5,321 nt of DNA. Origin: an uncultured Chloroflexota bacterium (lineage in GTDB: Bacteria; Chloroflexota; Dehalococcoidia; SAR202; UBA11138). Under the pieces are notes generated by a model, which was not told the origin of the DNA, searched no databases, and saw nothing but the letters and a program-made list of their open reading frames with translations. The stretch spans positions 1 through 5,321 of the forward strand of contig CAJWRP010000208.1 in assembly GCA_913046025.1 (NCBI GenBank). The letters run 5' to 3'. Made by a program: the position numbers and the translations under genes. This document shows positions 1-5,321 of this stretch, piece after piece. The number at the start of each line of letters is the position of its first letter. Position 1 is the stretch's first letter.

Positions 1-128
1 TGCCCGCTCCGGCTGCTCCCGCTTACTCAGCTGCAGCCCCAGTTCAACCGGCTGCTGCTGCGCCCGCTGCAGCGGCGCAGCAGCAGCCAGCGCCAGCGCC
101 AGTGGCGGCGGCGGCGCCTGCACCGAAG
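1..128 (+). other. Ala/Pro/Gln-rich low-complexity linker coding segment
   Basis: The first 42 or so codons of the binding protein are almost all GCN, CCN and CAG, giving runs of Ala, Pro and a Gln triplet. Short tandem units such as CCAGCG are visible near 87-101. In lipid-anchored binding proteins such segments act as a flexible tether between the acylated Cys and the folded domain; that role is inferred here because the N-terminus is missing. Repetitive DNA of this kind changes length easily between strains. Confidence 0.8.
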
Positions 129-1682
129 GCTGGGCTTGGGCAGGGATCAAAGGCTGTTTCCATGGTAGCCACGCCCGACCTCAGAGGACAGCCTAAAATG
201 GGCGGTAACCTTCGGATCGTACCTCAAGGCAGTTTGAAGTCGTTGGACGCACAGTGGACCACCCTCATAGTAACGGCCCATGTGGCCCGGCACACCGAGG
301 AAGGTCTTTTCCAGCTGGATGATGGCTTCAGCCCTCAGCCCATGCTGGTGAATGACTGGACCACAAGTAGTGATGGGCTCACATGGACATTCAACCTGCG
401 AGAGGGTATCAAATTCCACGACGGCCGATCAGTCCTGGCCAGTGATGTGGTCGGATCCTTCGCCCGTTCGGGCGACAAGGCTGGCATGTGGAAACGCATG
501 TTGGCAGATTACGGTGCAACGATGACGGCCTCTGGGGACAGCACCATCGTCGTCACCATCGACAAACCAACAGGCTTGGTCATCGACTCCCTTCATACCA
601 ACCAAAGCTTCGCTCCTTACATCGTTCCCGAGGAAGTGTGGTCGCTGCCACGAACAGAATCGTCCCAGATCGTCATAGGCACCGGACCGTTCAAGTTTGT
701 ATCCTGGGCGCCCGGTGACCGCTGGACTGCGGAACGGTGGGATGACTATCAGCCGAGGTCTGAGCCGTCCTCGGCTTTGGCCGGGAACCATACGGTCTAT
801 CTCGACTCTATGGAATGGATCGAGATTCCAGACCTCGCATCGCGGGTTGCGGCTCTGGCGGTCGGCCAAGTGGACGCTCTCGATGAATTCAAGGCCGACT
901 TCGCGCCACAGATCCTGAACAACCCCGACCTCAACCTGTTCATAAACACACCCGGCAACGGGACGTCCGTCTGGCTCAACCACGTGAAACCGCCTTTCAA
1001 CGACATCCGCGCCCGCAGAGCCGTTCAGCTCGCCTACCCGACGGAGAAGGCTCTCACAGCAGCCGTTGGAGACCCTGCCTACTGGACTCTGTGCACCAAC
1101 TACATCGCCTGTAACACCAGGTGGGACACGGACGCCGGTTCCGAAGGGCACTACAACATGCAAGACGTCGAGGCTGCCAAGGCGCTGATCGTGGAGGCAG
1201 GCTTCGTAGGCTTCAAAGTCCGGGTCATGCAGCCGCTGGACATGCCGGTGCTGCCGGACCTTGCCGCCGTCACCGCAGAGATCTTGGAAGAAATTGGATT
1301 CGAAGTCGATCTACAACCCATGGACTGGGCCACCCTGGGTACTCGGCGCGCAGACCCCGATTTGTGGGAAGCATTCCACACTTGGAGCGGCACGGGCAGA
1401 GTTCTTGGTCCTCTGTTGAACACCTCCCTCCAAAAAGACGGATGGTTCAACAAATATCAGGACACCTCCGGGAAAATGTCTGAACTCATGGCCGCATATG
1501 CCAGTGCAGGCAGCCCCGAAGAACAGTTCTCAGTTTGGGAACAGATCAATGCCTTTGCCTACGAAGACATACCTATCGTCCGCATAGGAGATTTTTACCC
1601 ACCTTTGGCCTCACGCAAGTGGGTAAAAGGGTGGAACCCCATACCGTTCCCGGTTATGTGGGGCACCTGGCTCGAGCGGTAA
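1..1682 (+). CDS. ABC transporter family 5 solute-binding protein, 5' partial
   Basis: Extracellular binding component of a peptide/opine/nickel-class importer (SBP_bac_5 family); it captures the solute and docks on the permease pair encoded just downstream. The frame is open from the first complete codon at base 3 to TAA at 1680-1682, giving 559 visible residues. The signal peptide and any lipobox lie outside the window. A GTG at 102 is only an internal Val codon, because the Ala/Pro frame continues upstream of it. Visible residues 1-42 are an Ala/Pro/Gln-rich linker, and the folded domain begins near residue 64 (PKMGGNLRIV). The family hallmark GLTWTFNLREGIKFHDG starts at residue 125, GTGPFKF is at 226-232, and the hinge-type segment FNDIRARRAVQLAY follows near 332. 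Cys364 and Cys370 may form a disulfide. The substrate cannot be named: family members bind peptides, nickel chelates, opines or sugars. Family assignment is secure. Confidence 0.95.
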   Translation, partial: PAPAAPAYSAAAPVQPAAAAPAAAAQQQPAPAPVAAAAPAPKAGLGQGSKAVSMVATPDLRGQPKMGGNLRIVPQGSLKSLDAQWTTLIVTAHVARHTEEGLFQLDDGFSPQPMLVNDWTTSSDGLTWTFNLREGIKFHDGRSVLASDVVGSFARSGDKAGMWKRMLADYGATMTASGDSTIVVTIDKPTGLVIDSLHTNQSFAPYIVPEEVWSLPRTESSQIVIGTGPFKFVSWAPGDRWTAERWDDYQPRSEPSSALAGNHTVYLDSMEWIEIPDLASRVAALAVGQVDALDEFKADFAPQILNNPDLNLFINTPGNGTSVWLNHVKPPFNDIRARRAVQLAYPTEKALTAAVGDPAYWTLCTNYIACNTRWDTDAGSEGHYNMQDVEAAKALIVEAGFVGFKVRVMQPLDMPVLPDLAAVTAEILEEIGFEVDLQPMDWATLGTRRADPDLWEAFHTWSGTGRVLGPLLNTSLQKDGWFNKYQDTSGKMSELMAAYASAGSPEEQFSVWEQINAFAYEDIPIVRIGDFYPPLASRKWVKGWNPIPFPVMWGTWLER

Positions 1683-1696
1683 CCGCCGGTTCGTGA

Positions 1697-1745
1697 CCTA
1701 GACAAGTCAGCGCCCGGACTTTGTCCGGGCGTTGACTCATCTAGG
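1697..1745 (+). terminator. Long hairpin between binding-protein and permease genes; terminator, attenuator or mRNA stabiliser
   Basis: Starting 14 bases after the binding-protein stop, arms 1705-1719 (AGTCAGCGCCCGGAC) and 1723-1737 (GTCCGGGCGTTGACT) pair over 15 positions. All are Watson-Crick except one G-U, and the loop is TTT. Beyond a 2x2 internal loop (CA/CA), CCTAGA at 1697-1702 pairs with TCTAGG at 1740-1745, extending the structure by 6 bp. No T-tract follows, so it is not a textbook intrinsic terminator. By analogy with known binding-protein operons (for example malE-malF in E. coli), it may protect the upstream message and keep binding protein in excess over permeases. That role is inference; the pairing is directly visible. 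Confidence 0.75.
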
Positions 1746-1809
1746 GCTGAACCAATTCGCCGCCTAATACCAGAAATGTAAAACCGACCGTCATACTTTA
1801 GGTCAAAAC

Positions 1810-1814
1810 GGAAG
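1810..1814 (+). promoter_or_regulatory. Ribosome binding site of the DppB-type permease
   Basis: GGAAG lies 6 bases before the ATG at 1821 and supports that start. No convincing -35/-10 pair was found in 1746-1809, so transcription is most simply read through from the binding-protein gene. Confidence 0.6.
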
Positions 1815-1820
1815 TAACGA

Positions 1821-2762
1821 ATGGGCTATTACATCCTGCGCCGGCTGTTAGCCAGCATCCCTGTAGTCATACTGGTAGGCGTAATGACTTTCTCGATTCT
1901 TCATATCGCCCCTGGTGACCCCGCCGTATTGATGGCTGGCGAAGAGGCCACACCAGCGGATGTAGAGGCGATGCGCGTAGCGTTGGGTTTCGACAAACCC
2001 TTCATAGTGCAGTTTGGTAAATGGAGCGGCCGCCTATTACAGGGTGATTTGGGCACGTCAATATTCTCTCAGCATACCATCGTCAGTCTAATGAAACCCC
2101 GAATTGAGCCCACTCTTAGCTTGGCAATAATCGCTATCTCTCTCTCAATTATTATTGGCGTTCCCTTGGGAGTATTGGCAGCGTGGAACCAGGGTAGCTT
2201 CGTCGACAGAGGCGTTATGGTATTCGCCGTGTTGGGGTTTTCCATCCCTGTTTTCTGGCTCGGGTTCCTATTTATCTGGGCCTTCGCGGTGAAAATTCAT
2301 CTCTTTCCTGCAGTCGGTTTCGTCTCCATTACTGATGGTGTGTTTCCTTTCTTCCGCAGCCTTACGCTGCCAGCTTTGGCCAACGCGATCCCGTTCTCGG
2401 CTCTGGTGGCCAGGATGACCCGGTCCACGATGGTCGAAGTGATGCAAGAAGACTACATTCGAACAGCCCGTGCCAAGGGTTTAACTGAACGGGTCGTAAA
2501 CGTCCGCCACGGCCTGAGAAATGCAGCCATCCCCATCGTGACTGTGGTCGGTCTGGTATTTGCGGGATTGGTCGGAGGAGCAGTTGTTACGGAAACTGTG
2601 TTCGCCATCCCCGGCCTCGGACGGCTGCTGGTCGATGGGGTGGTACGCCGCGACTATCCAATCGTTCAGGCGATGCTTATGGTTGTCGCCGTGTCTTATG
2701 TCTTTGTCAACTTGGCCGTCGATATAACCTACGCCTTCCTGGATCCCAGGATCCGTTATTAG
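1821..2762 (+). CDS. dppB: DppB-type ABC importer permease
   Basis: Inner-membrane channel subunit of a dipeptide/oligopeptide/nickel-type importer, which pairs with the DppC-type subunit encoded next. It has 313 residues, the usual length for DppB/OppB/NikB. It starts MGYYILRRLL, followed by the first membrane segment (about 9-30) and the family motif APGDP (30-34). GDLGTSIF is at 75-82. Further hydrophobic segments lie near 98-121, 131-156, 182-198, 238-258 and 283-305. The cytoplasmic EAA loop that contacts the ATPase is at about 211-241 (DYIRTARAKG, then RHGLRNAAIP). ETVFAIPGLGRLL at 258-270 and the terminal LDPRIRY are also diagnostic. The ATG at 1821 has an RBS and gives the standard N-terminus. 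The symbol marks the family; dipeptide specificity is not proven, and OppB, GsiC or NikB would look similar. Confidence 0.95.
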   Translation: MGYYILRRLLASIPVVILVGVMTFSILHIAPGDPAVLMAGEEATPADVEAMRVALGFDKPFIVQFGKWSGRLLQGDLGTSIFSQHTIVSLMKPRIEPTLSLAIIAISLSIIIGVPLGVLAAWNQGSFVDRGVMVFAVLGFSIPVFWLGFLFIWAFAVKIHLFPAVGFVSITDGVFPFFRSLTLPALANAIPFSALVARMTRSTMVEVMQEDYIRTARAKGLTERVVNVRHGLRNAAIPIVTVVGLVFAGLVGGAVVTETVFAIPGLGRLLVDGVVRRDYPIVQAMLMVVAVSYVFVNLAVDITYAFLDPRIRY

Positions 2763-2771
2763 TATTGTTCT

Positions 2772-2777
2772 AGGGGG
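2772..2777 (+). promoter_or_regulatory. Strong Shine-Dalgarno sequence that points to an ATC start for the DppC-type permease
   Basis: AGGGGG lies 8 bases upstream of an in-frame ATC at 2786, the ideal spacing for initiation. It follows the DppB stop by 9 bases. No ATG, GTG or TTG exists in this frame between the TGA stop at 2780-2782 and a TTG at 2873, so this site is the main evidence for where translation begins. Confidence 0.6.
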
Positions 2778-2785
2778 ACTGAAAC

Positions 2786-3667
2786 ATCTCGCACACTGAA
2801 CTCCGGTCTGAAACAAATTCGGCCCCACCGTGGGTCAGAAGCATAACGCTAGCCCTGCGCCGGGATCCCACGTTGGTGTTGGGTGCTGTCGTCCTCCTGT
2901 TCATGTTGTTGACGTCCATATCTGCACCTTGGATAACTCGAACCGATCCTACGAAAACAGCCCCTTACGAGCGTCTTCAACCACCCTCTAGCACCCACTT
3001 TTTCGGCACTGATCATTTGGGCAGAGATGTTTTCGATCGCACGATGTACGGCGGCCGCATCTCCATATTGGTGGGCGGAGCAGTTGGTGGGATATCCACC
3101 CTCCTGGGACTGGCGATAGGGTTGGTCTCCGGGTACTACCGGAAGGTAGATGCCGTGATCATGCGTTTCATGGATGGACTGATGGCGTTCCCCTCCCTGA
3201 TACTGGCTCTGGCGCTCATAGCCGTCCTGGGAGCCAGCGTTCAGAATGTCATCATCGTTATCACGATCGTATCAGTGCCTCTGGTGGCCAGAGTGGTGCG
3301 GGCTTCGGTTTTGAGCCTGCGCGAACAACAATTCATAGATGCTGCTAAAGCTCTGGGTGTTCCCGATTGGCGAATTCTGATGCTCCACATAGCGCCCAAC
3401 ACTTTGGCCGTCCTCATGGTACAGGGAACCTTTGTGTTTGCCCTCGCGGTCATAGCCGAAGCGAATCTGAGTTTCCTCGGGGCAGGTGTGCCGCCGACCA
3501 CTCCGAGCTGGGGTAACATCATGGGTCAGGGACGAACCTATCTGCCTCTCGCATTCTGGATCACCTTTTTCCCAGGCGTTTTTCTCTCGCTGACCGTACT
3601 TGCGATCAACCTTTTGGGTGATGGCTTGCGTGATGCACTGGATCCAAAGTTGAGACGGCGCGCTTAA
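2786..3667 (+). CDS. dppC: DppC-type ABC importer permease, probable non-canonical ATC start
   Basis: Second inner-membrane channel subunit, partner of the DppB-type protein encoded 23 bases upstream. From ATC at 2786 it has 293 residues, normal for DppC/OppC. The N-terminal cytoplasmic stretch (WVRSITLALRRDP, 16-28) is typical of the family and precedes the first membrane segment (about 30-49). FGTDHLGRDVFDR (72-84), the EAA loop (about 182-213, IDAAKALGVPDWRI), LSFLGAGVPPTTPSWG (228-243) and LLGDGLRDALDPKLR (276-290) complete the signature. The first conventional start is a TTG at 2873, but starting there would remove the conserved positively charged N-terminus and begin inside the first membrane helix. 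A weak GGGA (2862-2865) precedes that TTG. ATC is one base from ATG, so a real rare start, a recent substitution or a sequence error all fit. The symbol is at family level; the solute is unknown. Confidence 0.9.
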   Translation: MSHTELRSETNSAPPWVRSITLALRRDPTLVLGAVVLLFMLLTSISAPWITRTDPTKTAPYERLQPPSSTHFFGTDHLGRDVFDRTMYGGRISILVGGAVGGISTLLGLAIGLVSGYYRKVDAVIMRFMDGLMAFPSLILALALIAVLGASVQNVIIVITIVSVPLVARVVRASVLSLREQQFIDAAKALGVPDWRILMLHIAPNTLAVLMVQGTFVFALAVIAEANLSFLGAGVPPTTPSWGNIMGQGRTYLPLAFWITFFPGVFLSLTVLAINLLGDGLRDALDPKLRRRA

Positions 3668-3732
3668 TCCTACCCCTCCGCCTGATGCAACACAAAGCCC
3701 GGAGGCACCGGATTCATGGTGTGGCTAGGATT
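3666..3732. other. Convergent spacer with weak nested inverted repeats
   Basis: The 73 bases between the DppC stop and the lipoprotein stop contain AATCCTA (3666-3672) matching TAGGATT (3726-3732). Inside these, CCTCCG (3675-3680) matches CGGAGG (3700-3705) across a 19-base loop, and CACC (3706-3709) can pair with a nearby GGTG. Together they could form a branched structure at the end of both transcripts. There is no T-tract on either strand, so it is only a tentative bidirectional termination region. Confidence 0.3.
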
Positions 3733-3740
3733 CTTGTATG

Positions 3741-4718
3741 CTACTCCTCTAAAACGGAATGATCGGTCAATCTTCTCAAGCCTGTCCCATCAACGTTAAT
3801 CATGTCTATCCCTCTCAAACCGGCCCGATACGATTGTAAAATGATCCTGGCGCCGTCCTGACTCCAATCAGGATTTGAATTTAATTCCGTACTTCCCGAG
3901 ATAGCATGAGCATCGGTGCCATCTGAGTTCATGATGTACACAGATTGTCTCCCATCGCGAGTACTGATGAAAACTATCCCACCCCCGTCTGGAGACCAAT
4001 CGGGTTCAGTATCATGACCATGGCTAACGGTCAGCCGGATCAGATTGGAGCCATCGGAATTCATACTGTAGATACTGGCTCTGTCGTCCCTGTAGGAAAC
4101 AAATGCGATCATCGTCCCATCTGGAGACCAAGAGGGATGCTCATCTCGTGATGGATCTGTCGTCATTCTTCTTTGATCTGACCCATCTGATTTCATCACG
4201 TATATTTCACTATCTCCGTCTCTATCAGACTGGAAGACAATATGAGATCCGTCGGGAGACCAGTCGGGGTTTGAATCGCTGGCATAATTGTTGGAGATAT
4301 TCCGTTGGTTGGAACCATCGCGATTCATCACATATATTTCATAGTTGCGGGTACGGTAAGAAAAGAAAACTATCTCGCTCCCGTCCGGCGACCAACGCGG
4401 CGCCCAATCTCCACCATAATTCTGGGTAAGTCTCAAGCGGGTTGAATCGTGTAGATTCATTTCGTATATCGATGGCGTTTTATTAAGGTTTGAAACCAAC
4501 GCCAGGTGCTCGCCATCTGGGGAGGCAGCAGGTTGTGCGTCTTCTCGCTGCGACAATTTTGCTTTGATTACCCGTAAGTTTTCAGGATCACGCTGCGGCG
4601 TGCACCATGCAGATGGTACATAACCACAGTCCAAATCTCCTTTACAGGACAGCAAACTCGACAATCCTATTACTAGAATCACAAGCAGAGCGGGCCAGGA
4701 GACCCTGGGCAGCGCCAT
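3741..4718 (-). CDS. Lipoprotein with six-bladed TolB/PD40-type beta-propeller
   Basis: Predicted membrane-anchored extracytoplasmic protein of 325 residues. Residues 1-24 form a signal peptide (MALPRVSWP, then a hydrophobic core), ending in lipobox LLSC with Cys25 as the acylation site. A short linker with Cys31 and Cys39 follows. Residues 61-318 are six PD40 (WD40-like, TolB-type) blades, each with SPDG, a hydrophobic strand, an EIYVMN-like strand, and SDGS ending in LT or IS. SPDG recurs at 66, 110, 154, 198 and 242, with SQDG at 286, a constant 44-residue step. The TolB N-terminal domain is absent, so this is not TolB itself. Such propellers usually mediate protein or ligand contacts; no catalytic residues are evident. 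The ATG at 4718 is supported by the signal peptide it produces. It is convergent with the transporter operon and shows no functional link to it. Confidence 0.9.
   Translation of the reverse strand: MALPRVSWPALLVILVIGLSSLLSCKGDLDCGYVPSAWCTPQRDPENLRVIKAKLSQREDAQPAASPDGEHLALVSNLNKTPSIYEMNLHDSTRLRLTQNYGGDWAPRWSPDGSEIVFFSYRTRNYEIYVMNRDGSNQRNISNNYASDSNPDWSPDGSHIVFQSDRDGDSEIYVMKSDGSDQRRMTTDPSRDEHPSWSPDGTMIAFVSYRDDRASIYSMNSDGSNLIRLTVSHGHDTEPDWSPDGGGIVFISTRDGRQSVYIMNSDGTDAHAISGSTELNSNPDWSQDGARIILQSYRAGLRGIDMINVDGTGLRRLTDHSVLEE
3765..4538 (-). repeat. Six tandem 132-base blade repeats within the lipoprotein gene
   Basis: Each unit encodes one 44-residue propeller blade. At DNA level the repeats are diverged but still recognisable on the plus strand by the antisense of the W-SPDG motif, for example TCTGGAGACCA in several units. 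Unit length is constant with no indels. The first unit lacks the conserved Trp before SPDG, and the last has SQDG and an atypical GIDMINVDG strand, as terminal blades often diverge. Confidence 0.85.
4644..4718 (-). other. Lipoprotein signal peptide and lipobox
   Basis: Encodes 25 residues: a short N-region with a single Arg5, a hydrophobic core (PALLVILVIGL) and the lipobox LLSC. The Cys25 codon is at 4644-4646. The signal implies export by Sec, lipidation at Cys25 and cleavage by signal peptidase II. Lys26 follows the Cys. Confidence 0.8.
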
Positions 4719-4719
4719 A

Positions 4720-5040
4720 CTATTTTCCCAGCGCGTGAGAGGTTGCTGATAACGGTGTCGCAGTCAAAGCAGGGTTACCGCAAACGTGGTGCATTTCGGA
4801 ATGTAACCATTTACCGGGACCGTATACGAAATAGATCAAATTATGGGTAACTGGGAAGCCAGCCGTCTTTATATAGATCATTATGCTGTCAGTCAATCTG
4901 GCACCATTAGTCGCTGGACAATCCCCCTCGTAGCGCATCGTCACCATGCCAATTCTGATTCGATTGTCTTCGGACAACTCCAGAAATAGATATCGGACTG
5001 AAAACGAGTTTATCGCACTCCCAGGATACAGTAGCCGCAA
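4720..5040 (-). CDS. Possible small hypothetical protein or gene remnant upstream of the lipoprotein
   Basis: An open frame of about 106 residues that ends at TAG one base before the lipoprotein ATG, a spacing typical of translationally coupled genes. The frame opens directly after a TGA (5041-5043), with a TTG as its first possible start. The first ATG is at 4947, which would give 75 residues. Neither start has a good Shine-Dalgarno sequence. The product has alternating hydrophobic/polar stretches (SVRYLFLELSED, DSIMIYIKTAGFPV, LIYFVYGPGKW) suggestive of beta strands, two Cys, and no signal peptide or membrane helix. I recognise no family. It may be a genuine small gene, the 3' remnant of a decayed gene, or a chance open frame in untranslated leader sequence. 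Confidence 0.3.
   Translation of the reverse strand: MRLLYPGSAINSFSVRYLFLELSEDNRIRIGMVTMRYEGDCPATNGARLTDSIMIYIKTAGFPVTHNLIYFVYGPGKWLHSEMHHVCGNPALTATPLSATSHALGK
4724..4730 (-). promoter_or_regulatory. Probable ribosome binding site of the propeller lipoprotein
   Basis: On the minus strand TGGGAAA lies 5 bases before the ATG at 4718. It is only a moderate Shine-Dalgarno match, but it is the only purine-rich stretch at suitable spacing. Confidence 0.4.
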
Positions 5041-5321
5041 TCAGTGTAACTGGAACCTGAAGGCTACGATGCAACTGAGAATTGTGAAGAAAGGACCCGT
5101 TCGGCCGAGTTTTGATCACCTGACACATGCCTAAATCGTGGTGCCGAAGGGGAGATTTGAAAAGCTCCGTCACGGCGATTCACTTGCTTTCACTTCTCGT
5201 GCCTGATTATACGAGGTTTGAGCACACCAGGCCAGTAGGGCCTCACCTTCCTTGCCCGCGTTTACCTGTCCTTCACCGAAAGTTTGTCGGCAAAATGTCG
5301 GCTAACTCAAGATAGATAATC
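5041..5321. other. Right-end region with no recognised gene
   Basis: About 280 bases in which both strands were read. Short open frames exist on each strand, but none has a recognisable motif, a good ribosome site or a membrane/signal segment. No tRNA-like cloverleaf or T-tract hairpin was seen. The only notable items are the TATAAT on the minus strand and nearby short repeats. A gene starting beyond the right edge cannot be excluded. Confidence 0.5.
5206..5211 (-). promoter_or_regulatory. Candidate -10 box for leftward transcription
   Basis: The minus strand reads TATAAT, a perfect sigma-70-type -10 hexamer. The hexamer 17 bases upstream (TGGCCT-like) is a poor -35 match. It points towards the possible small frame and the propeller lipoprotein, about 490 bases from the latter's start. 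A single hexamer is weak evidence. Confidence 0.25.

Noticed and set aside
429..1163. Long minus-strand open frame (244 codons) antisense to the binding-protein gene
   Set aside because: It is a shadow of a well-supported family 5 binding protein; its translation has no recognisable domain and an Arg/Val/Gly-rich composition typical of antisense frames.
1746..1809. Possible -35/-10 promoter for the permease genes (TTCGCC and TAAAAC, 17 bases apart)
   Set aside because: Only 3 of 6 and 4 of 6 matches; not distinguishable from chance.
2741..2754. Two adjacent GGATCC palindromes
   Set aside because: They fall within the conserved LDPRIRY codons of the DppB C-terminus and are explained by coding; similar GATCC arises wherever Asp-Pro occurs.
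2481..2828. Minus-strand frame overlapping the end of the DppB gene and the DppC start
   Set aside because: It is antisense to conserved DppB residues, with no ribosome site and no recognisable motif.
3765..4538. Regularly spaced repeats that could suggest a CRISPR or tandem DNA array
   Set aside because: The 132-base period is fully explained by the 44-residue propeller blades in an intact reading frame.
4907..5173. Minus-strand GTG-started frame of 88 codons, downstream of the TATAAT
   Set aside because: It overlaps the other candidate frame, has no family resemblance and no clear ribosome site; its composition looks random.
5127..5315. Plus-strand 62-codon frame near the right edge
   Set aside because: It has no ribosome site, a random-looking composition and no recognisable motif.

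Overview
The window carries part of a peptide/opine/nickel-type (family 5) ABC importer operon on the plus strand. It faces a separate minus-strand lipoprotein gene with a beta-propeller fold. The importer genes run in the order solute-binding protein (cut by the left edge), DppB-type permease, DppC-type permease. The solute-binding protein has a long Ala/Pro/Gln-rich linker before a 'PKMGGNLRIV' domain start and a late Cys pair. From general knowledge of the family, this style is common in Chloroflexota (SAR202/Dehalococcoidia-like environmental bacteria). That assignment rests on protein style only, and no rRNA or marker gene is present to confirm it. Base composition is about half G+C.

Layout: 1-1682, binding protein without its signal peptide. 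1683-1820, a 138-base spacer dominated by a long, near-perfect hairpin with no T-tract, which is a plausible mRNA stabiliser or partial attenuator. 1821-2762, DppB-type permease. After a 23-base gap, 2786-3667, DppC-type permease. Its conserved N-terminus is in frame well upstream of any ATG/GTG/TTG, and the best-placed start is an ATC behind a strong Shine-Dalgarno sequence. 3668-3740, a short convergent spacer with weak pairing potential. 3741-4718 (minus), a lipoprotein with six PD40/TolB-type blades repeating exactly every 44 residues. 4719-5321, about 600 bases with no confidently recognised gene. It holds one minus-strand open frame of 107 codons ending one base before the lipoprotein start, and a perfect TATAAT further upstream on the same strand.

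How they work together: the binding protein would capture a peptide-like solute outside the membrane and deliver it to the DppB/DppC heterodimeric channel. The two ATPase subunits normally needed (DppD/DppF) are not downstream, because the operon ends against the convergent lipoprotein gene. They must lie upstream of the window or elsewhere in the genome. The lipoprotein is transcribed towards the operon, so it is a separate unit; nothing in the sequence ties its function to transport.

I found no rRNA, tRNA, CRISPR array, transposase or other mobile element. The most useful points to re-check are the non-canonical DppC start, the spacer hairpin, and the possible small gene upstream of the propeller lipoprotein. 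I did not see convincing evidence of a wholly new system.
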